DNA from: Lagopus muta
Lineage: Eukaryota > Chordata > Aves > Galliformes > Phasianidae
Reading direction: 5' to 3'
Assembly (NCBI RefSeq): GCF_023343835.1
Contig: NC_064444.1
Location: 17,211,219-17,275,218, forward strand
DNA length: 64,000 bases
The translations under genes and the position numbers were made by a program. Below, piece after piece: positions 44,957-53,657 of this stretch. Below the pieces are notes generated by a model. It made no database searches. It saw nothing but the letters and a program-made list of their open reading frames with translations, and was not told the DNA's origin. Every line of letters starts with the position of its first letter. Position 1 is the stretch's first letter.

Positions 44957-46868
44957 CTGGAAGAGGAGCGGAGTGCAGCGTGAGCCCTCGGTCCCAGAAG
45001 CTCAGCCATGGCCCCGCGTGCCCGTACTTACGGAGGCGGCGGCTCTCCTGTTGTAATCCCACTGGCGCCACGAGGTGGGACGCACGGCTGCTGAGCACGT
45101 GACGAAGGCAGCGATGTACAGAACGGTTGCCACTGCGTTGAAGATCATCAACTGGAGAGGGCAAAGAGGAGGTGAGGAGATCTGGGCTGTGCTTTGCACC
45201 CAGCAACCCACCTCTTGGGGTGGTTGCGTAGGGCTCTTCCAAAAGCAAAAGACTTGAGCGCCAGCCTGGTGCAAAGGGTTGGTTCAGGGCTGTCCCCAGG
45301 TATGAGTGCACTCTACCATAGGCAAGGACAAGGATGTGCAGAAAGCTGACAAACCAGGGAAGTGGTGGAATCACCATCCATGGAGGTGTTCAAGAAGTGT
45401 GGAGATGTAGCACTGAGGGACATGGTCAGTGGGCACAGTGGGGGTGGGTTGGAGTTGGACCGGGGGATCTGAGAGCTCTTTTCTCATCGGTTGTGCTCAT
45501 TTTCAAGGTTCTATTACTAGGGATCTTCAAAGGCATGTGCTCACACATTTTGGTACAAGAGCTGATCCACATGGAGGTTCCCCACCTGGTGTCACAGCAT
45601 GGTGCCACCTGGTGCTACTGATGCACGGGGGTGGAGATGGGTTTCTGGTTCTCCAGTCACCTAGCTGGACTGACCCCATATTCCTGCCCTTTTCCTAGGA
45701 GAACCACAGGAAAAGGGCCCAGCCCCTCACCCTGGGAGCAAACCCGGTGTACGTACCATGAGGGGCCAGGGGACCATGTAGAACTTCATGGGGAGCTGCA
45801 AGAGGTACATCACAAAGAGCAGGACCGTCGCTACCCAGAGGAAGATGGACACAAACAGCACCCAGCCATACGCTGCGTGGAGGTGGTAGGTGGTGTCAGC
45901 AAGGAGAGCCCACACCAGGAGGCCGAGCACCTGCAGGATGGGCAGGGGGAGGTCTAAATCTCCCCTCTTGTAGCCTGAAACCCCTTCCCCTTGTTCCCAT
46001 CGCAACAGACCCTGCTAAAAGAGTCTGTGCCCTTCTTTTTTATGGTCACCCTTTTAGATACCGAAAGGCTGCTCAGGACTCCCCAGAGCCTTCTCTCTAT
46101 GCTGCACAGCCCCAGCTCTCAGCCTGCCCTTATAGAGTAGAATCTCCATCCCTCAGGTCATTTTTGTGCCCCTTCTCTGGAAGTGCTCCAACAGATCCAC
46201 ATCTCTCCTTCACTGAGGGCTCCACAGCTGGCCGCAGTATTCCGAGGAGGTCTCACCAACCCCATCCTCATCCTGGCGCCGCTGGGGCTGCACCCACAGC
46301 TCTCCCATGAGCTCAGCCAGGAGAAGCTGTGATGTCTGCGTCCTTCATTGTCGTGTAGGGGACATAGTGGCCTTTGTCCTGCTGCACGCATGCTCCTGCT
46401 GCTCAGCTGCTGTTGTTTCAGTCCAGACAATGCCATCTTGTCTTTTGCATCTATTTTTAACCCTCGTTTGGGAGAAATGGGGATAGGGAAAGCCCTGCTG
46501 TGCAGTGGCAGCAGGAGACATTAGAGCAGGAGCCCCTGGAGAGGAGCACTTGGGAGCAGTCCTGCTATCAGCTCCATCCCTTTCCCGCCTCCACCCCTCG
46601 CACTGCCCTCCTCGTGTCCCAGCCTTCCATGGGAGCCTAAATGTGGAGCAGAGAGCCACGCTGGTGCTGCTGCAAGGATGTCACAACCCCATCAGCTTCC
46701 ACCCACAAGCGTCCCGCTCCCCTTCACCCCGCTACTCACAGCCTGGGCGCCCATCAGTCCCCCGAGTGGCGAGCACAGGAACGCTTCGTCGAGGCGGGGG
46801 GAGGGCAGAGTGGCGGAGGCTCCCGTGGAGCTGCTCCGCGTCCCCGCGGATCCGGGCAGCCCCGCCAT
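44843..46868 (-). CDS. PLLP: PLLP, plasmolipin (4 exons, 178 aa)
   Basis: Exons on the minus strand: 46868-46740, 45930-45757, 45151-45032 and 44956-44843. They encode 178 aa plus stop; human PLLP is 182 aa. The N-terminus (MAGLPGSAGTRSSSTGASAT and on) is Ser/Gly-rich and cytoplasmic. Four MARVEL-type membrane segments follow, at about 36-55, 62-88, 94-122 and 138-159. They are recognisable from VLGLLVWALLADTTYHL, AAYGWVLFVSIFLWVATVLL, MVPWPLMLMIFNAVATVLYI and FFAGLVMLTYGASTFFSF. Plasmolipin is a tetraspan proteolipid of myelin and epithelial apical membranes that takes part in raft formation and endosomal sorting. The first exon is in a CpG island about 150 bp from a divergent tRNA gene. The tail ends SNAASSQAASQA, shorter than in mammals. 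All junctions are GT-AG and in phase 0. Confidence 0.95.
45032..45151 (-). CDS. PLLP: PLLP exon 3
   Basis: Encodes LMIFNAVATVLYIAAFVTCS, then AAVRPTSWRQWDYNRRAAAS. The acceptor is TTTGCCCTCTCCAG and the donor TCC|GTAAGT. Confidence 0.95.
45345..45495 (+). repeat. CR1 LINE fragment in PLLP intron 2
   Basis: GGAATCACCATCCATGGAGG, TTCAAGAAGTGTGGAGATGT and GGACATGGTCAGTGGGCACA. Confidence 0.85.
45757..45930 (-). CDS. PLLP: PLLP exon 2
   Basis: Encodes VLGLLVWALLADTTYHLHAA, then YGWVLFVSIFLWVATVLLFV and MYLLQLPMKFYMVPWPLM. The acceptor is CCCATCCTGCAG and the donor ATG|GTACGT. Confidence 0.95.
46030..46325 (-). repeat. CR1 LINE internal fragment in PLLP intron 1
   Basis: GTGCTCCAACAGATCCACAT, GGGCTCCACAGCTGGCCGCA and GAGGTCTCACCAACCCC are the reverse complement of the CR1 ORF2 3' part. 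It is decayed. Confidence 0.7.
46740..46868 (-). CDS. PLLP: PLLP exon 1
   Basis: The ATG at 46868-46866 is in a GTGGCATGGC context (G at -3 and +4). It encodes 43 residues ending LGGLMGAQA. The donor is GCT|GTGAGT. The N-terminal sequence is poorly conserved but the length and frame fit the family. Confidence 0.88.
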
Positions 46869-47017
46869 GCCACGAGCGCTCGGCTCGGGCCGCCCTCAGC
46901 GCTACCGGCGGGGCGGCCCACGGGGAAGCTCCCCCCGCAGTCCGGTCCGCCCCGTCGGGGCGGCGCCGCGTCGCATAGATACGTCAAGAGAGTGAATGGC
47001 GGCGGCTCGGCCGACGG
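46869..47017. promoter_or_regulatory. PLLP promoter / tRNA-Leu 5' flank
   Basis: Only about 150 bp of CpG-rich DNA separates the PLLP start codon (minus) from the 5' end of the plus-strand tRNA-Leu. It must hold the PLLP 5' UTR and core promoter. I see GC-rich motifs and no TATA box. Confidence 0.65.
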
Positions 47018-47100
47018 GTCAGGATGGCCGAGCGGTCTAAGGCGCTGCGTTCAGGTCGCAGTCTCCCCTGGAGGCGTGGGTTCGAATCCCACTTCTGACA
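47018..47100 (+). tRNA. TRL-CAG: tRNA-Leu (anticodon CAG)
   Basis: An 83-nt class II tRNA. The anticodon CAG is at 47052-47054. The A box is TGGCCGAGCGG and the B box GGTTCGAATCC (47079-47089). The long variable arm contains GTCTCCCCTGGAGGC. The acceptor stem GTCAGGA pairs with TTCTGAC (one G-U pair), followed by discriminator A. There is no intron. A Pol III terminator TTTT lies at 47109-47112. Confidence 0.97.
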
Positions 47101-47108
47101 ACGTTCCC

Positions 47109-47112
47109 TTTT
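47109..47112 (+). terminator. Pol III terminator of the plus-strand tRNA-Leu
   Basis: TTTT nine bases after the mature 3' end (CCCTTTTGC). Confidence 0.85.
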
Positions 47113-47211
47113 GCAGCGGGCGGCTCCCGCCTGCTCTTTTAGCGCCGCTGCGGGAGAGACGCGGGAAACGCGCAGAAAAACAACGCGATAAAAACGCGAG
47201 GGGCCCAGCGC

Positions 47212-47215
47212 AAAA
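47212..47215 (-). terminator. Pol III terminator of the minus-strand tRNA-Leu
   Basis: TTTT on the minus strand (AACGTTTTGCG), eleven bases after the mature 3' end. Confidence 0.85.
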
Positions 47216-47225
47216 CGTTATCACT

Positions 47226-47308
47226 TGTCAGAAGTGGGATTCGAACCCACGCCTCCAGGGGAGACTGCGACCTGAACGCAGCGCCTTAGACCGCTCGGCC
47301 ATCCTGAC
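47226..47308 (-). tRNA. TRL-CAG: tRNA-Leu (anticodon CAG), second copy, convergent
   Basis: The reverse complement matches the plus-strand copy across all 83 bases, including the same G-U pair in the acceptor stem. The flanking bases differ. The two genes face each other 125 bp apart, and each has its own TTTT. Confidence 0.97.
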
Positions 47309-50019
47309 AGCGTTGTACGCGGGCCCCACATGGCGCTACACAACGCAGAGCCCCGCGCACTGCGCATGCGTACATGCCTGCTGTCTCTGCTTTGTCCCCG
47401 CGTCACACTGGGGCCAGGCAGGCGGCTCGGGTTGGGTTTCGTGTCGGAACCCGGTGAGCGCCCAGGGGACGCCTCGCATCCTCTGCTGGCAGCGGCCTTT
47501 GCTCCCAGGGGGTGGCCGGGGGCTGCTGGCCCCGCTGCCTGCACGAAGCAGGGAGCCTTACAGAGCGGTTCGCTGCTGCTGGTAGCGGTGGTTCGCCTCT
47601 GCTTCAGCACTCGACTACCTGTCCCATCTGTCCCGGGTTGGGGTCAGGGTGCAGTGTCCCAGGATGGAGAGCACGGCGCAGGGTGAGATATTGCAGCCCA
47701 GCTCAGCAGGAAGCAGCACGGACAAGGCAGCTCTGGCAGCAGGCTGTTCTGGTACAAAGGTAGAAGCAAGAGTGCTGCTGGTCACGAGCCCACTTCAGTG
47801 CACAATGCAGTCGGCTCTGTCTCAGCGTGGGGATTTACTGCCCAAATAGCATTCTGAATCTTAGGCATTCCTCATCACTGCTTGCTTTGATTCTCACCTG
47901 CTGCATCCTCAGTGTTACCATGAGTTCCACAGCCCAGGGATGGAATGTCCCCTGCCCTCAGCCCCAGCAACAACTATCCCCAACCACCACCACCATGTTA
48001 ACAGCCAGCACCCGCTGCTCTCCTAGGCAGTGACTCCATTGCACTGCACTTAAATATACAACAACTGAGTAGCTCTTGTGACAGAAGGGCAAGATGGTTA
48101 CAGAGAGAGAGTTTGGCTATAGCCAAGCATGCTCCCAGGGAGCTAGCAGTCCTCTAAATAAGCTGATGGGGGAGCACATCAATTAGTGAAAGCCTGGAAG
48201 GAGTACGGAGGCTCTTGGTGAAAACAGAGTGGGAGGTGCTCTGCTTTAATCAAGTGAGGTGCAGAAAGGATGGGATCGGGGACAGGGAGAGCAGTTTGGT
48301 GACTGTGGTCTGAGCCAGCAAGCCTGGAAGAGGGTTAAGAGAATGAGCTGTAGGGATGCTGGTGGAGGCAGAGCTCGGAAGAGCAGACAGTGCCAGCCCC
48401 CAAACCCTTGCAGTATTCTGTCAGCCCCAGCAGCACTGCTCATGGACAGAAGGGTTTCTGGATGTCTCTGCTGTGACAGCCTAATGGTGAGCTCCTGTCC
48501 AACCGGTCCCCACAGCTGCTGCTGAAGGCACCTGGCTTGCTGCCCTAAAGAGACAGAGGGGAGGCAGGGAGCCTTTCCGAGAAGTCAATGGAAAGTGTTT
48601 CTGGTAATCTTCTTTCTTGGGCTGGCAGCAACAAGTTGGTTGGAGAAGCAGGAAGTCACCACGTGGAGAGCCCACACCTCTCCCATAGAGGTGAAACAAC
48701 CACACCTACCCGTGTTCCACCTTACAGGACCCTTTTTCAAGGAGAGGAGACCCCCCTGTCCCACCCTGGGGTGACACACAGCCACTCTCCTGTGCCTGGG
48801 GCAATCCTGGATCCTGCAGCAGCTGTGCAGATGAGATGTGCAGAGGCTCCTGGGGTGCCCACCATCAGCTGCCTCTCTCTTGGCTGCAGTGCAGTAGGGA
48901 AAGGCGAGTATTTTGGAGATAATCTGATACTTCCTTTATGCCAGCTCAGTAGAAACACTGCCTTTGTGCCCTGCAGCTAGACAGAAGGATTGCGACATCA
49001 GGGGATCTCAAGGCTTCTCAATGGGCCCAGCAGGAGGCAGACCCTGATCTGTTCAGGCAAGTCCCAGCTAAGTCCCAGCGTCCCTTCCCTCCCTGGAAAA
49101 GCAGCCTTTTGTTTTTACCTATGCCATCAAGCCGCGTAGACTCAGAAGAGCTTTTCTCATCTCCTACAGCAGGGAACAGCTTGTTGCATTGCTCTGCTGG
49201 AGACAAGAGGCTCTTCTGTTTGGAAAGAACGTGAGTGCATCACTCTGTGTTTGTTTTTGAGACCCCCCCCCCACTGCAGGCACGGGCAGTGCAGGCAGTC
49301 CCTGCTGTGCACCCAGCATGGCACTGCAGCACCTTTACAGGGAAATGGGCTGAGGTGAGGAGGGGGCTCCTACGTGCCCTTTGGCAGCACTCCTAAGCTT
49401 TGGGAACAGAAAGAAAACAGCATCAGCACTTTGCACAGTGTGCCACTATCCAGAACTACTCTCCATCACAAGGAAGGAGGAAGTCGTTGCGTTCGGAGAA
49501 ACGAAGGCTCCTGTGGTGTTCTCTGCTAATTTTAAAACGGTCTTTTTCTAAGGAAAGCAATTCCTTAAAAACACAACAACACAATAATAGATACTTCCCA
49601 AAGAGGAGCTGCTCTGCAAAGACGCTGAGCACAGACAGCCCCGGACAGCTGTTCCTCATTTCCTGCTGCCTCCTTTAATGTGAAAGAAGTCAGCTGTGCA
49701 GTGCCAAGCACTTTCTGGATTCAGCTCTCAAATATTACAGTAATGGCTCAAGAGCTCTACATCAGTCATAGGCTGAGGGTATCTCCACAACAAGAGGTGC
49801 CTTTGGCCCTAAGAAATTCCCTGAGTTGCCTTGGCCAAGAGTTGGGAGGCTGTGCGGTCAGTTCTGGGGCCACCCAGTGCTGTGACAGCGCCAAGAAAAC
49901 CTCTCCAGACTGAGGACTTCAGTGGGCTCATTAAAGCACAAAGTGCTCGTGGAACATGTCTGGGCAGTGCAGTGCAGAGGGCTGCTATTTGTGTAGGGAG
50001 AAGGACCTGAACTATCCCT

Positions 50020-50136
50020 GTGCAAACCAACTCTGAGGGACATCATGAGTAGGCATGGCGGGGATGGGTTCATGGTTAGACTTGATGATCTTAGAGATCT
50101 TTTCCAACCTTAATGATTTTGTAATTCTATGACGGG
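50020..50136 (+). repeat. CR1 LINE fragment (3' end)
   Basis: TGAGGGACATCATGAGTAGG, GATGGGTTCATGGTTAGACT and TTAGAGATCTTTTCCAACCT, ending TTGTAATTCTATGA. Confidence 0.85.
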
Positions 50137-51259
50137 AAGCTGCAGTGACAGTTTTGTTCAGGAGTGTTATGGAAAAACATCTGTATCAATTTCTGGTGGA
50201 GGACTGGGGGAATCACCTCACCTCTAGATCAGTGTCTCCTGGTGGGCTGTCTCCTCTGCAGCATTAAGAATCTTCCCAGAAGCTGTGTTCTGCTCCCCAG
50301 CAAATTTCTAGGACGTAGGTGGTGAATGTGGCACCACAAACTGCTAAGGATGCTGTTAATAGCTGCTACCAGAGGTGCTGGGCCTCCCTGCTCTGGTTCA
50401 ACGTAGAAGAGCAGTTCTGGAGGTGTTGGGAGCTCCTGGATGGATGGTGCACTGGGAATCATCAGATCATCACCTGATCAGCACTGGGCTCTCTCCCAGA
50501 TCATGTACAGCCTTTCGGGTTCCCTGACTTCACTCTTGTCCCATTCCTCCTGATTTCCAGGAACACAAACCTGTGACAGCAGCAGGCGGTACCAAGAGTA
50601 GCTAAGGAGCCTGAATTTCCACCATGAAACAGCCTAAAGGAGAAGGATGGTGTTCTTCCATCACTTCCTGTTTGTTTTGGACGCAGCTCTTGTTCTCTCT
50701 GCATGTTGTTTTGCCAGTCGCTTTTGTAGGGTCGCGGTGCTTTGTGTGTTTGTGGTAAATCCCCTGCATGACTCATCCCTTCCATTGGCTGCTGAGATCC
50801 TCCAGCCGACGCACAGCTCCAGCATTTGCTTGTGAACAACTGAGGCAAAGCTGCAGCGGATGGTGAGTGCTGGGGCGCCGTGCACGATCCCTTGGTCTGT
50901 ACTCAGCAGCACATGCACAGAAGTGTTTATTTGTGGCTTTTCCTTGGCTGTGTTTCAGATCAGATTAAGGACCTTCCTCCTCTTCTTCAAGATGAATGGC
51001 CCTGGCAGCCACCCAAGCTGACGCCACCTTTGGGTGCTCCAGCTTGCTGGTTTGTAGCCTTGTGCAGCACAGACCCACAGGCCCCAGCTTGTGCCTTGTG
51101 CTGAGGGCAGATGCTGTTTGCAGAAGGCTGATATCAGCTGTGCTGGGGGCAGTCACGTCCGTCCTGATATCCTGTGTCCCACATGAGGTTGGGACCTGGT
51201 TCTCCTTTTTTCATCTGCCTTCATAGTCATAAAGAACAAAGAACAAAAGAACAAGGCCT

Positions 51260-51800
51260 TCCCTTGCCCTGCTTGTCACTCTTTTCATGATGCACCCTAG
51301 GATGCCATTGGCTTTCTTGGCTATAAAGGCACCCTGCTGGCCACTAGGACACCCAGGTCCTTCTCTGCAGAGCTCCTTCTGAGCAGATCACCCCCTAACT
51401 CATATTGATGCATGTGGGTATTCCTCTGTTTCAGGCTGGATAGTAGGAAAAACTTCTCAGAAGAGCAGTAAGGCACTGGCACAGCTGCCCAGGGAGGTGA
51501 AGGAGTCACTGTGCCTTGGGGTGGTCAAGAACTGTGCAGACATGGCACTGAGAGATGTGGTTTAGTGGCAGTATTGGTGGTAGGTGGATGGTTGGACTGG
51601 ATGATCTTAGAGGTCTTTTCCAACCTTGATGACTCTGTGATTCTCCCCAGGTGCAGGACCTAACGCTTGCTCACACTGAACCCCATCAGACCAGGCAGAG
51701 AGGAACCTGTCCTGCTTGTGTTGAATGGCTGCACAGCCTTTTGGTGACTCAGCCATTTTGGATCACCAGCAGATGTGCTGAGGGTGTTCTGCAGCCCTTT
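51260..51800 (-). repeat. CR1 LINE internal fragment, split by a second CR1
   Basis: The minus-orientation halves at about 51260-51430 (TGATGCACCCTAGGATGCCA, TTGGCTTTCTTGGCTATAAA) and about 51645-51800 (CCCCAGGTGCAGGACCTAAC, CTTGCTCACACTGAACCCCA) join as one CR1 ORF2 stretch. The younger copy interrupts them. Confidence 0.8.
51431..51644 (+). repeat. CR1 LINE 3' fragment inserted in an older CR1
   Basis: GGCTGGATAGTAGGAAAAAC through CTGGCACAGCTGCCCAGGGA, GATGTGGTTTAGTGGCAG and TTCCAACCTTGATGACTCTG to ATTCT. A 3'-end copy in the opposite orientation to its host element. Confidence 0.85.
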
Positions 51801-52638
51801 CCATGTGCCCCTGCCTGCTAGGGGTGACCCAAGGAAGTCCCCTTTCAATCACCCTAAGGAAGAAATGGCTGTGACGAGCTGCAGCTGCCACTGGAAAGAC
51901 ATGCTGTTCCCAGTGAGCTTTCTTTCTCCTCGGTCCTCATCTATTTGGTTTCATTTCCATATATTTGTGTAGTGTAGCTGCTCAGGTCTTCTACTCTTGG
52001 TTTTCCTGGAAGCTGCCTGCTTTCTGGAAGCTGCCTTTATGTGGCTCACAGGATTTTGCTCTATTGCTTGAGCGCTGCAGTCCGTGCTCACAGCTGGACA
52101 CTGCCCACACTGGATATCCACTTGCTGTTGCCATAAACTAAAGCAAAACTAAAACAAGTGAAGGCCATCAAACTAGGACAGACAATTTCCATCGTAACGA
52201 AAATCATCTTGAGACCCTTAGCCATCAGATCAGGACAAAGCCTGTCGTTTGTCACTGCTTCCCATAGAAATACCTCCTGGGCTCCAGCAGCTCCCGGAGC
52301 CTCTCCTTGGTTTTACCCACTGCTGAGGGTAATAGCTGTGCAGCAGAAGCAGCCTCAGGCAATGCCATTTCCCGGAATAAAAGTTTCCCATAAGGCTGAG
52401 AAACATGGCAAGGGCAGGAACCTGGCAAACAGGGCATGTTCTGCTCTGCCTGCATCAAACAGATTAACTCCAGGATTAATTGAATGCACATACGCTTGGA
52501 ATACGCTTGTCCATTACAGCATAAACAAGGCTAATTTTGGAGGCTGGAATTTCTCACCAAAAGTTTTAACAATTCTTTTTATGGAAACTTTGGGGGGTTT
52601 TACTCTGTTCTGGAATTAAATCCTTAATTGAAATGATT

Positions 52639-52648
52639 GGAATTTCCC
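52639..52648 (+). promoter_or_regulatory. kB-type site GGAATTTCCC
   Basis: Matches a Rel/NF-kB recognition sequence about 950 bp upstream of the CX3CL1 start codon. Motif match only. Confidence 0.4.
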
Positions 52649-53331
52649 ACAGCGGGAGAGCCAGACCTCCACCGGCCCTGAGAAATCTCTGGGAAGGGCT
52701 TTTTAAGAAGTAGAGCCACACTGTCTCAATCGTAATCTTATCTTCATTTTTCAGCTGTGCAAGTTGGCAGGGAAAAAAAAAACATTTCACGTTCATCTGG
52801 GATTTGATACGAAAGAGAAAGCAAAGGTGCAGGATGTGAGTGCAGTGCTGGCATGTGCACACCAGACCTGGTGCTGGGAAGCCCCCGCCCGCTCTTGGTG
52901 CTTGCAGACCATCAGCAAGACCCTGATAGCTTGCCCTCTACCAAAGCTTGGGGCTGTATGGACAAGCACATGGCAGGCAGTGTGTCTTGGAGCAAATAGA
53001 CCCTGGGGAGGCAGTGCCTTTCTGTTGCTGCTTTGGCTGCTCCCGTCTCCCAGGAGGCAGTCTGGCTTATCAGATTAGCTGATGAATTGTGAAAGCAATT
53101 AGCAAACACCACACTTTTTGGCCCAACAACTGATGCTGCTGCTGAAAAGGAAGGGCTGCTTTTGCCCTCAGAGTGAATAACGTGAGCTTTACAAGCGCTG
53201 GGGAGCTGTGAATTGGTGTTGGCTCTGCAAACCTATGGGCAGTGGGTGAGAGCCACGTGGAGCAGCCAGCCCTGCTCCTTTAGCCCTTGCCAAGGAGCTG
53301 AAAAACTGTGAGAAGGCGTTGTCATCTGAGC

Positions 53332-53590
53332 GGGGAATTCCAGCAGCTGTCCCATTCCATGGCACAAAGCAGTATTCCTTCCCTGCCTGGCTTCTTCCTC
53401 CGCCTCCTGTCTGTCGTCATGTGGAGGAATTGGAGCCCGTAAATAGCAGCTGGAGTCCCGTCAGGACTTCACACTCCTGGAATGAGCTGCTGCAGCTGCA
53501 TTGCTCCGGAGGATGCTGTAGGCATCCAGGAGTGAGACTTACCGCCCGTCGTCCTTCTCCTGTACCCCTCCTGCTGCTGACCACGGGAAC
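53332..53590 (+). promoter_or_regulatory. CX3CL1: CX3CL1 proximal promoter and 5' UTR
   Basis: A kB-type GGGGAATTCC lies at 53332-53341 and a TATA-like TAAATAG at about 53440-53446. The TATA-like element would place transcription start near 53470, giving a 5' UTR of about 120 bases. Human CX3CL1 is NF-kB driven. The site assignments are inference from motif and spacing. Confidence 0.5.
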
Positions 53591-53657
53591 ATGAGGGTTG
53601 CTTCTCTCCAGATCCTGTTTGCTCTGAGGGTCTTGTTCCTGGCAGCTATGGCTGGAG
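53591..53657 (+). CDS. CX3CL1: CX3CL1 exon 1 (signal peptide)
   Basis: Encodes the hydrophobic leader in 67 coding bases, ending in phase 1 at GGAG|GTGAGA. The ATG context GAACATGA has A at -3. Confidence 0.9.

Larger units (their letters stand above)
47309..53330. other. Intergenic region between tRNA-Leu pair and CX3CL1
   Basis: About 6 kb with no exon I can support. It holds the end of the CpG island, with an NRF1-like CTGCGCATGCGTA near 47361. It also holds a C run near 49264, CR1 fragments at 50020-50136 and 51260-51800 (nested), and a GGAATTTCCC kB-type site at 52639-52648. In mammals CCL22 lies in this interval; I see no such gene here. Confidence 0.5.

Noticed and set aside
47018-47308. 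Inverted repeat considered as a mobile-element terminus
   Set aside because: The arms are complete tRNA-Leu genes with A box, B box, anticodon and their own terminators; no element lies between them.
46641-47585. A 314-codon plus-strand frame
   Set aside because: It runs antisense through PLLP exon 1 and straight through a tRNA gene; it is a CpG-island artefact.
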